The notes below the pieces were generated by a model. It made no database searches and was not told the origin of the DNA. It worked only from the letters and a program-made list of their open reading frames with translations. From assembly GCA_963921825.1 (NCBI GenBank), contig OY997589.1, positions 55,592,959 through 55,656,958 on the forward strand: a stretch of 64,000 nucleotides of DNA, read 5' to 3'. Below, piece by piece: positions 24,625 to 35,789 of this stretch; the stretch's first letter is position 1, and the number at the start of each line of letters is the position of its first letter. A program made the position numbers and the translations under genes. This DNA is from Erodium maritimum. Taxonomy: Eukaryota > Streptophyta > Magnoliopsida > Geraniales > Geraniaceae.

Positions 24625-24885
24625 ACAGGTCGACAGCCTGATCCGACTTTGTGTCGGGAAAAGTGCGACAGGTCGACCGCCTGATCCAACCGTCGTGTTG
24701 GGAAAAGTGCAACAGGTCGACAGCCTATTCGATTGGGTGTCGGGAAAAGTGCGACAGGTCGACAGCCTATTCGATTGGGTGTCGGGAAAAGTGCGACAGG
24801 TCGACAGCCTGATCCAACCGTCATGTTGGGAAAAGTGCGACAGGTCGGCCGCCTGATCCAACCGTCGTGTTGGGAAAAGGGTAGG
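24625..24885 (+). repeat. Minisatellite, six copies of a 42-44-bp unit
   Basis: Each unit contains gacaggtcgacagcctgatc or a variant, then tgtcgggaaaagtgc or tgttgggaaaagtgc. Two unit types alternate, differing in the middle (attcgattggg compared with atccaaccgtc). Confidence 0.9.
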
Positions 24886-26565
24886 GGTACTGAGCAGTTG
24901 GAGTGCGATCCTTTGTGATCTTGTTTGGTGTGCGATCCTTTGTGATCTTGGGTGTTGCGTGGTTATCTTTCGTGTCCTTGGAGGAAGTCGTAATCGTTGT
25001 GTCGGGTCTACATTACGTGTCCGAGTGTTGAGTCGGTTGAGGAAAGTATTAGTCGTGTGTCAGTCGGGTTACTTGAGTTGGGGATAGTAGTCCCCGGTGT
25101 TGTGTTGTTGTTGGTGTTACCGGCATTGTCTGCTTGTATGTCGTAGTCAGTTTGTTATCCGTGGTGGTGAGCGAACGCTCACCCCTATCTGCTTTTCCTA
25201 CAGGCATGGTTGTAAAAGGCGGCCTAGGGAGCCGACTAGGCGCAAAAACCAGTGTTGCCGCCGGGATTGATGCCAGTCGGGCGGGGTAAGTCGCCCATCC
25301 GACTTTGTAGTGTTAAGGCGGAGTTAGGCGGGGCGAGGCGGAACGAGGCGGAGCAAGGCGGAACGAGGCGGCCGAGAAGTGTCTTCTCCGGTACGTCTGC
25401 AACTCGTGAAAAAAAAGAATGGAAAGACGAAGAGACGCGGATTGGAAGAAATAATGAGTAATATAATAGCGGAATAATAGTCAATAGGCGTGAGTGGCTA
25501 ATTAAAAGGTATTTAAGAAAGAAAAATCCAATTAATAATAGTCAATAGGTGATTGGCTGTCTAATTGATTATAGGAATGATAGTTAATGTATTTAGCATC
25601 AGTAGTTAAAGAAATTAAATGCAGACGTGATTTAATGGTAATTTCAAGAATTTTCAAATCTATTTCAAAAGAAAAAAGATTTTTCAAAGCAATTGTCCAA
25701 TTAGCAAACCGTCATTAATTAATAGGCTTGGCGTGCTACTCACACACATAAGTTAGAAACTTAAAAAAAAGGAATTGTATACCGAAATTTTATCAGAGTG
25801 AAAGTTCAAATCAATATATAGTATATTTTGTATATTAATATAATAGAAATGTGATATTATATATACTAGTGTACGGGCGTGAGAATTAACGTGGGTTACT
25901 TCTGTAGTAGAGAGGCAGTGTGTTTGTTGTTGTGTGTGGGATTGATGTAGTGATTATAACAGGTGCATAAATTGGATTATTATTGCAATAATAGCTTAAA
26001 CTACAGAATTGTAGAGGTCGGTTGGAATTAATATGTAAATAGGCGGATAGGAAAGAATGTGTCATGAACAGTAAAACGTAGCGCGGGTTTGATCATTTGT
26101 TGTGCGTCTTGGCTATTAGCGTTACTAAGATGGTTAGAAGAGCATAGCCCAAAGGTGGAGGGTCCATGTTTAGAGGGCAGTGTTTAGAACGTGTTGGTTT
26201 ATTTGGGATTGGACGGAAAAAACGTGAGGCGGTTGTATGGGGCTAAGTTTAAATCCAAGATCATTAGGCCTGACATGTTTATGGTAAAGCTACTATTTTT
26301 CTAATTTTACTTGCAACGAAACTATGCACATATTATCACAATATTATATGGCCAAACAGGAAAACGAAACATGCTGGATGAAAAATTTAAACGAACCATT
26401 TGAAGCTATAGGTTCAAAAGCATAACTTAGATTATAGATTGACAAAAGCAAAGATAGTTCCATGAACAACTAAGAAGGGTCATGCCTAACAGCAGCACAA
26501 GTTCAAAAAACAAAACAGAAATTCCATGAAACAATTAAAAGTAGCATGAATAGCAGCAGGAACAT

Positions 26566-27273
26566 TCATGGGGCATTGTTGGCGGATCCATCAGCAGGTT
26601 CACCAGGACGACCAGAAACTACAGGGTTGGCAGATGCATGAGTTGCGGGTTGAGAAGCAGCAATATTCTCAACAACAGAAATATAGTAGCCAATCAGGGA
26701 GTACAGATCAGTGACAAACCTTTTCGTGCCAGGGAACACCAGATTGTGCAGGAGTTGGAATAAATCCGCTTCAGATTCATGGTCTTCAAGGTAGGAGATA
26801 ATATGGTCGACCAAAATAGTCTTCGAACCCTAATATCACGGAAACCCGCTCCTCGACAAAAGGACAGACTTTGGTCCCCAAACGATGTTCTGAAACAGTG
26901 CATACATGTAAGTTGGTGGCATGCAATAAAAATAACAGTAGAAGAAGGTTAGTAGGCTCACAGTATCATAGATGACCCAGTTAATCTCCCACTCCTTCCT
27001 CTGCTTCATGAAGTCGATGTCCAAATCAAGTGCACAAGCCAAACTGCTTAAATTTGCAGACAATCTACTTGTACAAAGCCACAAAGTCCTGCTTAGAAGA
27101 GTAATAACTAATTTACACATGCCCAATTGATATTCAATCATTTCAGTGAACATCTTCCTATAACAATACTTCCTTGATTTAAAAAGCATAACAATCAAGC
27201 CAATAATCACCAATAACACATACAACAATGAATTGAAAAATCTTGATTTCATAACAAAAGAAGATGAAAACAA
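26566..27273 (-). pseudogene. Unrecognised gene-like fragment inside the hAT element
   Basis: Minus-strand frames include LDIDFMKQRKEWEINWVIYD, then a possible intron, then YMYALFQNIVWGPKSVLLS, and after a stop an 82-residue frame (MVDHIISYLEDHESEADLFQ..). The pieces look like exons of one protein with two stops between them. I do not recognise the family. It may be captured host DNA or a decayed transposase. Confidence 0.3.
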
Positions 27274-27769
27274 ATATAATCAGACATTTTTCAATCGAAA
27301 TTAAGCAGCAGAGCAGGACACTTAGCGCCTAACAAATATATGGGAGTAGGTCGGCCAAAGCCCTAAAGGCATGAGCCAAGAGCTTGACAGAAAAGATGTA
27401 AGAAATATTTGTATTGTTTCCTTCAGTCACACAACATCCTAAAAATATTTACAGTAGTTTAAAACACTTCAATCAATAAACATCCTAAAAGCAATTCATC
27501 ATGTACTATCTGTTATCATAACTCTTTTGTTAAATTAACATATATTCATGTACATGTTAAACTCAATCATAATCTAAAGCATGCGCCAAACCCTACAGTG
27601 GAATAGTTGATATCCAATCACCATTATGCTGTAATAAAAGGTCATTGAATCTCATACCAACAACTTATTTTCTATTAGATGTAATATAGTAAGCCGATAA
27701 ATTACTAATTCTATATAATCATTAACCGACTGCGATCCACATTTAAAATTTCATATAAAATAGGTAAGT

Positions 27770-27957
27770 ACAGAAAAACAAAAACAAACCAAGCTGAACC
27801 TGTAAAGAGTTTGAAGGTTGTCTATACACTTCTCCTCTGTGTAACCCAAATAACATTAGCTTTACAGAAAAACAAAAACAAACCAAGCTGAACCTGTAAA
27901 GAGTTTGAAGTCTGTCTATACACTTCTCTTCTGTGTAACCCAAAAAACATTAGCTTT
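27770..27957. repeat. 94-bp tandem duplication
   Basis: Two 94-bp copies (27770-27863 and 27864-27957) begin acagaaaaacaaaaacaaac and differ at a few bases. Confidence 0.9.
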
Positions 27958-30310
27958 CTTTGACATATACAGCCTAGGATCTACTATTATAGGCTTTGTC
28001 CGAGAGTATCTACACAAGTATGAACACAAAACAGATCAAATAAGTTGTGTTTCCAAAAAGAGAAACAAAAGCAAGGAAGATAAACAAATTCAAACTTTTA
28101 TACAAATCGAATTTGACTTGCTCTTTCCAACCAATGTCGCTAATGTGATCAATGAAATTAAGATCTCTAGGCAAATATGAAAACGTGTAAAGTAAATCTG
28201 ATCAGCCAAAACCTATTAGTTAAGCAATAAATTGATCAGTTGACCAATAAAGAAACCAAACCCAATTTACAAAATCTCAGTAGCAGAACCATTCACCATC
28301 CTGGGAAGTAGATTAACCAACCTAGGTAATCAGCTACATTGATTGATACATGTTTCACAAACAGTTGGACCCACTTTAGAGAAAAAATAAAGCACGTCCA
28401 TTTAAGATTTGAATAGAAACAAAACCAGTAACTTGGACATATAGACAATAAAGAGTGAAAATCAACAACAAAATGATCAATAAACTCACAGGGCGCGGTG
28501 GAATATAGAAAGATTCTTCAGCAAATAAATTTTTTGAATCAACTACAAAATGATGAATAAACTCACAGAGCTTTTGTCATCTATCTAGTTCAACAAACTA
28601 CACAACTGGATAAATGCCACGGTGGACGGTGCAAATGACATTTAAATTCCTACCCAAATCGATTGGTTGCTAGGTCATCACAGTGTTAATTAGGGTGAAC
28701 TATTAAGCATGGACCACTCAATTTCTATGGTTAAACCATGTCTACTCTTGCAACTATTTATTTATGAAAATGAATTCTTGCACGCCATTATTTCTGAAAA
28801 TGCAAGACTGACATAAATACACACCATACATGAAATACAAAAAGTTGTATAGTAGAAAATCAGCCATTGAAATAAAAATTGAATTATTTCTTCACTAAAA
28901 GACAGAATTCAATACCGACACCAGTTATTTTCGAAATTTTTTGTTGTAAGTGGCCACAACTAATTTCACTATATTTTTCAATGCAATTTCACCAACTACA
29001 GATGATCTTGCTTTTCAATACCTTGGTTTATCATATCCATGTCTACTCTTGCAATTGTTTATTTCTGAAAATGCAAGACAAAGATGTGGATCGACAAAAT
29101 CACGATGATAAGGTTCATGCCATTGTTAAAGCTTTACCTTCATTCATGTTCATTCCTAATTAGACCAGTAGGGTCTCTTGCATTGGTCTTACCATCATAA
29201 ATTCCAGCGCCATGCCAACTGAAACATCAATTGTGAAATCCAAACCCAACCCAACTCAACAAAGATATGAGAATTAAATCATATTTTGACAAACGAATTA
29301 TACCAAGCGGACCTTGAAAATCCAGGTCCGACAGAATTAATATAGTAATTTTTTCGACCTCTAGATCGCATTAGAACCTACCAAATTGAACAATCGATCA
29401 AAGTTAGCCAAAAAAAAAATCAAAGATGATTAAACACCCAAACAGACCTAAATTGTATCAGTAACATAATGGTTGGGCTAAATCCACATACTGATACAGC
29501 TGAGCGGTTGATGACCAACACTGGCTGTAGCTCTCCCCTTGGCCTTTGTTTTATCCTTTCACTGTGGAATCTGCAATATAGTCAAATATTAGCACGTAAT
29601 AGAAGATTGCATCTATATGCATGAGCCAAAGGCATGAATTTCTATAACAGAATTACAATCTACCAAATCTACATGAGTTAGCATATCATGCACATGATGA
29701 TGGAAATTGGCTTGAGCTATTGGACACCTGCTTCGCCTATCATGATATCCAATTTAACTCTCTTCTCATGTACCAAGAATTTAAACAAACAAAAAATCTA
29801 ATATATAGAAGAGAAATATTAAGCAAAGATAGTAATGTTTCAATATAGATAGGAATGATATAACAAATATTTATTTATTTATATGCTTCTACTTGATGTG
29901 ATCAGAGTCTGAACATAATAGTATGCACTATAGAGACTGTAAAAAAATGAATCTAAACCCTAGTAATTAAGAATCATACTACTACTTGAAGCCATCATCT
30001 ATTATTAAAAGGCGACGCCAAAATCATAATTTTAGAAACACTAACACAAATTTTTTTTTCTTCTTTTCAATTCCTCTTTCTAGGCATTTATATGATCTTT
30101 CATTGCCATCTGTTCATTGCCCTGCTTGCATCATTTCATCATGAGCACCTTCTCAGCAACATTCCATCCCAAGAAAATCAATAGGTACTGTTCTATAAGT
30201 CAGAAACCATAAAACCTAGTGGTGCTTTAGAAGCGATTTCAGAGCAAGAGCAATACCATTTCTGGAACGTTTTTTGGGGTATAGAAAAAACCTATACAAC
30301 ATACTCACAA
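27958..30310. other. AT-rich interior of the hAT element, no gene recognised
   Basis: Intron-like AT-rich sequence with only short chance frames. A minus-strand segment at about 29490-29575, just before a ctgcaatat run, could be an exon remnant, but its translation meets a stop. Nothing supportable. Confidence 0.5.
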
Positions 30311-30313
30311 GAT

Positions 30314-30550
30314 TCAATCACTAAATCCTCTGTTGTTGGTGCTTCGACAGCTGATGTTATGGACAGTGAATCGACAGCTGATGTTACCTGGTCGGGTCGG
30401 GAAGTGAATCGACATGTCTGCGAGGTAAACAGGGGTGCCAGAGACGACTCGGTGGGAGTAGCGGCCCTTCTTCAGGCACCGGCCGGTTCTGCTGATTGGG
30501 AACTGAAGGCCGGCCTTGACGGAGCGTGACACCACCGAAGAGGCTCACAT
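30314..30550 (-). pseudogene. Histone H2A N-terminal fragment
   Basis: The minus strand encodes [20 protein letters not shown] then KKGRYSHRV and TPVYLA, the start of the H2A histone fold. Several invariant positions have changed and the alpha-2 helix is lost: after PVYLA the text is unrelated. No ATG or N-terminal tail precedes it. The class of H2A is undecided. Confidence 0.82.
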
Positions 30551-30962
30551 TCGGTCCGAATGGTTAGGGCAAGAGAGAAAAAGAAACGCACAATTGATAT
30601 TGCCGAGAATCGTATTAATGCAGAGAAGCCGAGGAGCATCAGTGGGAAGGAGAAACGGCTGGGAGGTAATTATGCGTTAAAGCCGATTAGATTAGTGGGT
30701 TAATTTGGTTTAGAGCCTGCGTACAGCAACGCAGGCTAGATAAGTTGCCAAGCTGGCAGTAAGCCTGGCATTAGAGTCTTAAGGATTAAAAGTTAGATTT
30801 TAATATAATAAATGCTTGTATTATATATTAACCCATTAGGTATATATTATTTAGTTGGATTACATATTACTATGAATTGACTTATGTCATTATATAAATA
30901 TATTGGAATTTGGCTTATAATATATGAAATAGATTTTTTTTTTTGAGAGAAATGTTATTGTA

Positions 30963-32219
30963 TTAATTTTCGGCAACAATGATATGTTGAAGAGGCTCGG
31001 GGACATGACCCCCTTGCCACTCCCAGACAGGGTTAGAACAAGCCGCTCTGGCAAGCCAGTGAGCCGCTTTATTCGCTGTCCGCTTTACAAATTCGAGCTG
31101 CACGCACTCGAGTTTAGATAAAAGGAAAAAAGAATCAATAACGATCGTCCCTAGAGGTGAGGGCAGCCCCCCCACCCTTTTGATCATATCCACTATGACC
31201 TTACAATCACTTCGAACCACCGTTCTTTGGAGCGGGAATTGTTGTAACCACGGCAACGCTTCCCGAATCGCAAAAGCTTCCATTAGACCCGGATTCTGGG
31301 CCCCGTGGAATGACGTAGATCGAGCTCCCCTGAGAAACCCCTTGTCGTCTCTACAGATCCATCATGTTCCCACTTTGTTTGCTGCTGCGAAGAGAGCCCC
31401 GTCGGTATTGAGCGCCCAAGAACCTTGACTCGGCCGTTTCCAAACCTCCGCTCCCCTAGCCTGAGGTTGCCGCGGACAGGCCTGGGCCTGTAGCTTCCTT
31501 CTTCTTGCTTCCAGCCATCCTAGTTGAAGGTGGGACGATGTCTGGAAGATACCAGCCGCTGGTTGTGCCGTACTTTCCCAGACTACCTTGTTTCGTGCCT
31601 TCCACACCTCCCATAAAAGGCACCCAATCAGACCTCCTTTCGTCGAAGGGTTGATACTAAGCGTTCGTAGCAACCATTCTGTTATCGTCTGGGTCCCCTG
31701 AGGCAGGGACAACCCCGATTTCGCCCAACATTCGGCTGCCACTGGGCAGTGGACCAGCATGTGAAAAGCCGACTCGTCTCCTCCCAGGCATACCGGGCAA
31801 GTCGCCACTATGTCCACCCGTCTTCGTCTCAGATTCTCCGCCACCGGTAGACAGCCCGAGCACGTACGCCATAAGGCCGAGTTGAAATCGTACAGATTCT
31901 TAAAACCCATACTCCCTTCCTCCTTCGGCCGTGACATATTCGCCCAGGATTGCCAGACCACCCATTTTCCTTCCGGGCCCCCAGACTTCCACCAGAATTT
32001 AGCCAGGGCCACATTTATCTTTTCCAGCATCCCCTTTGGGATCCGCATTACACACATCGTATAAGTTGGAATCGCTTGTAGTACCGATTTGGCGAGCACT
32101 TCTTTACCTGCCCCATTGAGCAATTTACCATCCCACCTCCTGATTCTCCGGAGGACCTTATCCATAACAAACTGCAGGCTCTGCTTCCGGCTCCTACCCA
32201 TCATATTCGGTATACCCAA
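30963..32219 (-). pseudogene. LINE copy 2 thumb, zinc region and RNase H
   Basis: Two minus-strand frames. The frame 31362-32219 has IRRWDGKLLNGAGKEVLAKS, the deletion join, the zinc region and the RNase H start NTDGAL. The frame 30963-31283 has EAFAIREALPWL, RSDCKVIVDMI and NKAAHWLARAA, ending in a stop at 30963. A frame break lies between them near 31,360. Confidence 0.86.
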
Positions 32220-32322
32220 GTAGGTGGACGGGGGAATTTACCTCCGGAATCCCCAATATCTGCACGCCGCTCAACTGCCGGTGTTCCGGAGTATTATGGC
32301 TGAAGAAGAGGGACGACTTTGT

Positions 32323-32817
32323 TTAGTTCACCACCTGCCCTGAAGCCTCCTCAAACATTCCCAGGTATGTACGCACTTTTGTCATCTCTTCCGGGACCGC
32401 CTTACAATACACATAGCAGTCGTCCGCAAAGAACAAATGGGTCAACGCCGGAGCTCCATTAGCTATCCTAACCCCATGGATATCCCCCCTACCCTCTGCT
32501 CCCTGGAGCAAGCGGGAGAATCCCTCCATACAGAAGAGAAATAGATAGGGAGAGAGCGGGTCTCCCTGCCTTATCCCCCTTTCAGGCTGAACAAAACCCG
32601 CCTGCTGACCACCCGCCACAATGTTGTACGTAACTGAGTACGTGCACCGACGGACCAGATGTATCCATTCCTCACTCAGCCCAAAGCCTCTCATAATGTC
32701 CCATAAGAAGCCCCATTCTACCCTGTCATAGGCTTTGCTCATGTCCAACTTCAGCGCCACCCAGCCTTCCTTACCCTGTCTCTTATTACGTAGATGATGT
32801 AACGTCTTGTACGACAT
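32323..32817 (-). pseudogene. LINE copy 2 reverse transcriptase catalytic core
   Basis: Carries [34 protein letters not shown] and [13 protein letters not shown] with the catalytic FADD. It is separated from the N-terminal part by a small deletion and frameshift around 32,870. Confidence 0.88.
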
Positions 32818-32998
32818 GATTATGTTGTCCTGGATAGATCTTCCCGGGACGAACGCTCCCTGGGTGTCATTTCAGTCTATTTGCCGCCACCTTAGACACC
32901 GCCTTGAATACCACATTACACAGGGCTATAGGACGGAGATCTTTGAGCGACATTGGGCACTCCACTTTCGGAATCAGAACTAGCGTAGTCTTATTTAG

Positions 32999-34450
32999 CT
33001 ACCGTGGAATGTCCTCCCCTGTGAAGATCCGTCTCACCCACCTGGTGACATCCTCCCCGACTGTCCCCCAGTACTTTTGATAAAAGAAAGGATTGAGACC
33101 GTTCGGCCCTGGTGATTTATTCGGACCCATGGAGAAAGTCGCATCCCGGACCTCCTCAGACGTCACCTCCCCCATTAGAGCTCTGTTCTGCTCCTCTGTC
33201 ACCTGCTGACGGAATTTCGGGAAGTTCACTCCGTCCCCCCTCGTCCTCCTAGATAGGACCTTATAGAAGTACAGTATATGATCCCCCAATCCCGAGTCCC
33301 AGGTAAGGACGTTACCATCCCCATCCCGCAACTCCGATACCCTGTTTAGGTTCTTCCTCTGTGACGCCGAGGCTTGGAAAAACTTCGTGTTCTGATCGCT
33401 ATCCGTGAGCCAATGTTGCTTGGCCCGTTGCCTCCAGAACTCCCCCTTCTGCTCCAGGGCTTTAACATATAGTTTCTGCAAAGCTCTCCGACGCCGAATA
33501 CTCGATCGGTCTTCCTTACCGTTCAACCACAGCATGTCCTTCTCATACCGTGAGATCTTCCGGACAAGTGCATTATACACCTCATTTCCCCAGGTATCCA
33601 GTGCCGAGCCTGTCTCCTGAATCTTACATCCGATCTCGCGGTCTCTCGGGACGCCCCAAGTCGACTGAATCAGCAAGCCACATTCCGGGTCCTCTGCCCA
33701 GATATTCTCAAAGCGGAACTGACGCGATCCCACAGGCTCCACACTTTTCTTTGAGTCCAGTAGAATCGGCAGGTGGTCCGATGTCGAAATTCCCAGATTG
33801 GCCAGATGAGCCTCTGGCCATAGCGACCTCATCTCTCGAGACATTAGGGCCCTGTCCAACTGGACTGCCATTCGCGTCTCCGGTTCGCTTCCGCTATGCC
33901 ACGTGAACCCATACCCTTGGATCGGGACGTCATAGACTCCAACGTCCCTCATTGCAGTCCGGAAACCTGAGATCAACCGCTTCGGGTACCGCCGGCCACC
34001 CCGCTTCTCCTTATTACGTAGGATGCCATTGAAATCTCCCATCAAGATCCATTTTCTCGAGGCCCCTGTCCTCGCACCCAGGAACCGAATCATATCCCAC
34101 GTCTGCCACCGTAGTTCTCTGTTCGCCTCCCCATACACTCCCGTAAATCGGAAGCCCTCACCATTCGGCCCTACAATCTCCACGCCAATGAACCGCTCCT
34201 CACTAGGGTACGACGTTACCCTCATCTCCGCCGTCCATAGTAGAATCAGTCCCCCTTTCTGTCCAACCGCAGGGACTTCGCATCCACCCGGGAAACCCGT
34301 TTTCAACTTCAGGATATCTACTTCCCCCTTCCGAGCCAGCGTCTCACTAAGGAAGATCACCTGCGGTTTTCTGCGCCGTATCACCCCTTTCAGATACTCC
34401 ACGGTGGCTAGTTTTCCCAACCCCCTACAATTCCAGGATAGAAATTTCAT
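32999..34450 (-). pseudogene. LINE copy 2 endonuclease and reverse transcriptase N-terminus
   Basis: From MKFLSWNCRGLG at 34450 the frame runs without a break through GDFNGILRNKEKRGG, QLDRALM, STSDHLPILLDS, QHWLTDSDQNTKFFQ and KSPGPNGLNPFFYQKYWG before ending at 32999. It continues upstream of the Met to 34606 without a recognised domain. This is the best-preserved endonuclease of the two copies. Confidence 0.88.
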
Positions 34451-35125
34451 ACCTCCGAAATTCCGCCTGTTACCCGACCCGGTCCTCCTGTACTGTACCG
34501 ACGAATCAGTGGGGTTCAAAACACCCGGACTCGTCCAACTCCCCCAACCCGGTGCTGCTCGCCCTCGGATCCGCAAGAACGGAAGACAGTCACCTCCTCC
34601 TTGCAACAGCCCTTGAACCTGCTACAAGATCCCGACGACGTCCCAAAGGTCGTCACCCACGCCCCTGCCTCAAATGCCCAACACTACTTCGGGCAGTACA
34701 CCACCAACCACGCCGGCAGAACCACCGTGGGGCACTACACGCACTCCAATACGCCACTCTCGGACGAGATCTCAATCCCCACTCCGACAAACGACCCAAA
34801 CAAAACCAGGAAACACGAAAGGCTGAAAACGTACCTTCCCCGGACTGTTCTCACGGCCGGCCGCCAGCACGAACCCACCGTCGCCGTCGGTTCACTCACG
34901 CGCCGCTACCGAAATCCCCGCTTCGCCTAGGGCCGGCTCTCTACAAATGTTTGTAGTATATTTTAATTGAAATAGATTGAATTAGTGTTAAATAGTATAT
35001 CAAAATATAATATATATATATATTAATATTAAAAAAATACAATCCGCCTAGGCCCCGACTAGTCCCCGCCTAACGCCTGGGACCCTTAGCCGCCCGACTA
35101 GCGCCTAGCGCCTTTTACAACCTTG

Positions 35126-35396
35126 CCTATAGGTACTGGTCGCGGGACGGACTAAGTGAGCTCTCGAAGCTTGAAGAGCTAGGAGCGGGAGTCCGGGTTT
35201 CCTTTTGAGTCTAGCGACGTACGCCTTGTATTTTGTCCGCTTGTTGGGACGTACTTTTGAGTTGTAAATTATTATTTTGTTTAACTAAATGGTGGTTTTA
35301 AGCGTTTTATTTAAAATGTTTGAAAATGTTTTATTGTCTTAAACGTTCGCGTTCCGAGTTCGGTTCTACTGAATTTGCATATTAAACTCTGCGACA
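35126..35396 (+). repeat. LTR-like block, right remnant next to VPS13
   Basis: Continues the block of 22192-25204 after the hAT element: the target sequence cctatagg is followed by tactggtcgcgggacggac. It ends around ctctgcgacaaca, where a CA end is plausible. The boundary is inferred. Confidence 0.45.
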
Positions 35397-35400
35397 ACAA

Positions 35401-35789
35401 AAATGATAGACCCACAAACCGAGTCTAATCATCTTTCATTTCCTCCTAATCTACTTCATTAGACCGGGATAAGATCGATTCGGGTCTAATCCTATTGTGG
35501 GAGGAGGTCTTATTATTTATTTATTTTTCAGAATTTTCGAATGTCAGCCACATACTGCCGCGTTTCCACGCAGAGATCATTAAACTTTCTCTAGGTTTTC
35601 TATGTCCCGATCACAAATGCTACCCCGGCTTTGAATCTTCGTCCTCTCTAACTAGCGCTAATTGAATCCTACCGTTGTTGAGGTCTTCAATGGAGATTAG
35701 CAGACGTCAACCATTTGTTGTTCCGGACATTGATCCTGCCACGAGCTCAGCCTAATTTTCGCAGATAAGAATATGCTAGATTAGCCACC
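35401..35789 (+). promoter_or_regulatory. Short proximal promoter and 5' leader region of VPS13
   Basis: Only about 390 bp separate the VPS13 ATG from the edge of the upstream LTR-like remnant. The stretch is of mixed composition, includes an AT-rich run near 35510-35530 (ttatttatttattt) and shows no repeat I recognise. It must hold the leader and part of the promoter unless transcription starts within the LTR remnant. No core element can be assigned with confidence. Confidence 0.35.
35690..35755 (+). promoter_or_regulatory. Possible upstream ORF in VPS13 leader (21 codons)
   Basis: An ATG at 35690 opens a 21-codon frame ending in TAA at 35755, 34 nt before the VPS13 start at 35790. If the leader is transcribed here and unspliced, ribosomes would meet this ATG first and translation of the main frame would depend on leaky scanning or reinitiation. 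The transcription start is unknown, so this remains conditional. Confidence 0.35.

Larger units (their letters stand above)
22192..25204 (+). repeat. LTR-like block, left part (probable solo LTR of a Tekay/Del-type gypsy)
   Basis: It opens TGTAAGAACCGCTCCCGGTC, close to the TGTAAGACCC start of Tekay-type LTRs. It has a purine-rich GA tract at about 22750-22840 and two minisatellites, and continues after the hAT insertion at 35126-35396. No gag-pol frame is present. No target duplication could be matched at the outer ends, so a solo LTR is likely but not proven. Confidence 0.5.
30936..34967 (-). mobile_element. LINE (L1-type, ORF2 only), copy 2, with internal deletion
   Basis: Same family as 1952-6510. 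The poly(A) tail shows as a T-run from 30936, and the duplication tgaaatagatt lies at 30925-30935 and 34968-34978. The endonuclease is intact in one frame. About 560 bp between thumb and zinc region are missing relative to copy 1, giving a direct join (FNSALWRTCSGCLPV) at about 31872. Other frames are broken near 32990, 32320 and 31360. No ORF1. Confidence 0.92.
25205..35125. mobile_element. hAT-type element, 9.9 kb, with nested LINE and gene fragments
   Basis: The termini CATGGTTGTAAAAGGCG (left) and, as the inverse of the right end, CAAGGTTGTAAAAGGCG begin with CA as hAT ends do. The 8-bp flanks CCTACAGG (25197-25204) and CCTATAGG (35126-35133) match at seven positions. Subterminal regions are rich in ctaggcg-type motifs. 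No hAT transposase or dimerisation domain was recognised. The load includes unrecognised minus-strand frames at 26.6-27.3 kb, an H2A fragment and a complete LINE insertion. Confidence 0.75.

Noticed and set aside
24396..24861. Minus-strand repeat protein (repeated GCRPVALFPT)
   Set aside because: It is simply the minisatellite read in frame, with no start context or other support.
23992..24885. CRISPR-like array
   Set aside because: Repeats are directly contiguous minisatellite units without unique spacers, in a plant nuclear context.
30314..30535. Functional histone H2A gene
   Set aside because: Invariant residues are changed, the second half of the fold is missing and there is no ATG with an N-terminal tail.
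33550..34956. Plus-strand proline- and arginine-rich frames across LINE copy 2
   Set aside because: They are mirror frames of the endonuclease and of the element's GC-rich leader.
25205..35125. Autonomous hAT transposon
   Set aside because: No transposase core or hAT dimerisation domain was recognised in any frame.
22192..35396. Claim of a proven solo LTR with matching target duplication
   Set aside because: The bases outside the proposed ends (tttta on the left; the right end uncertain) do not match, so it is reported only as an LTR-like block.
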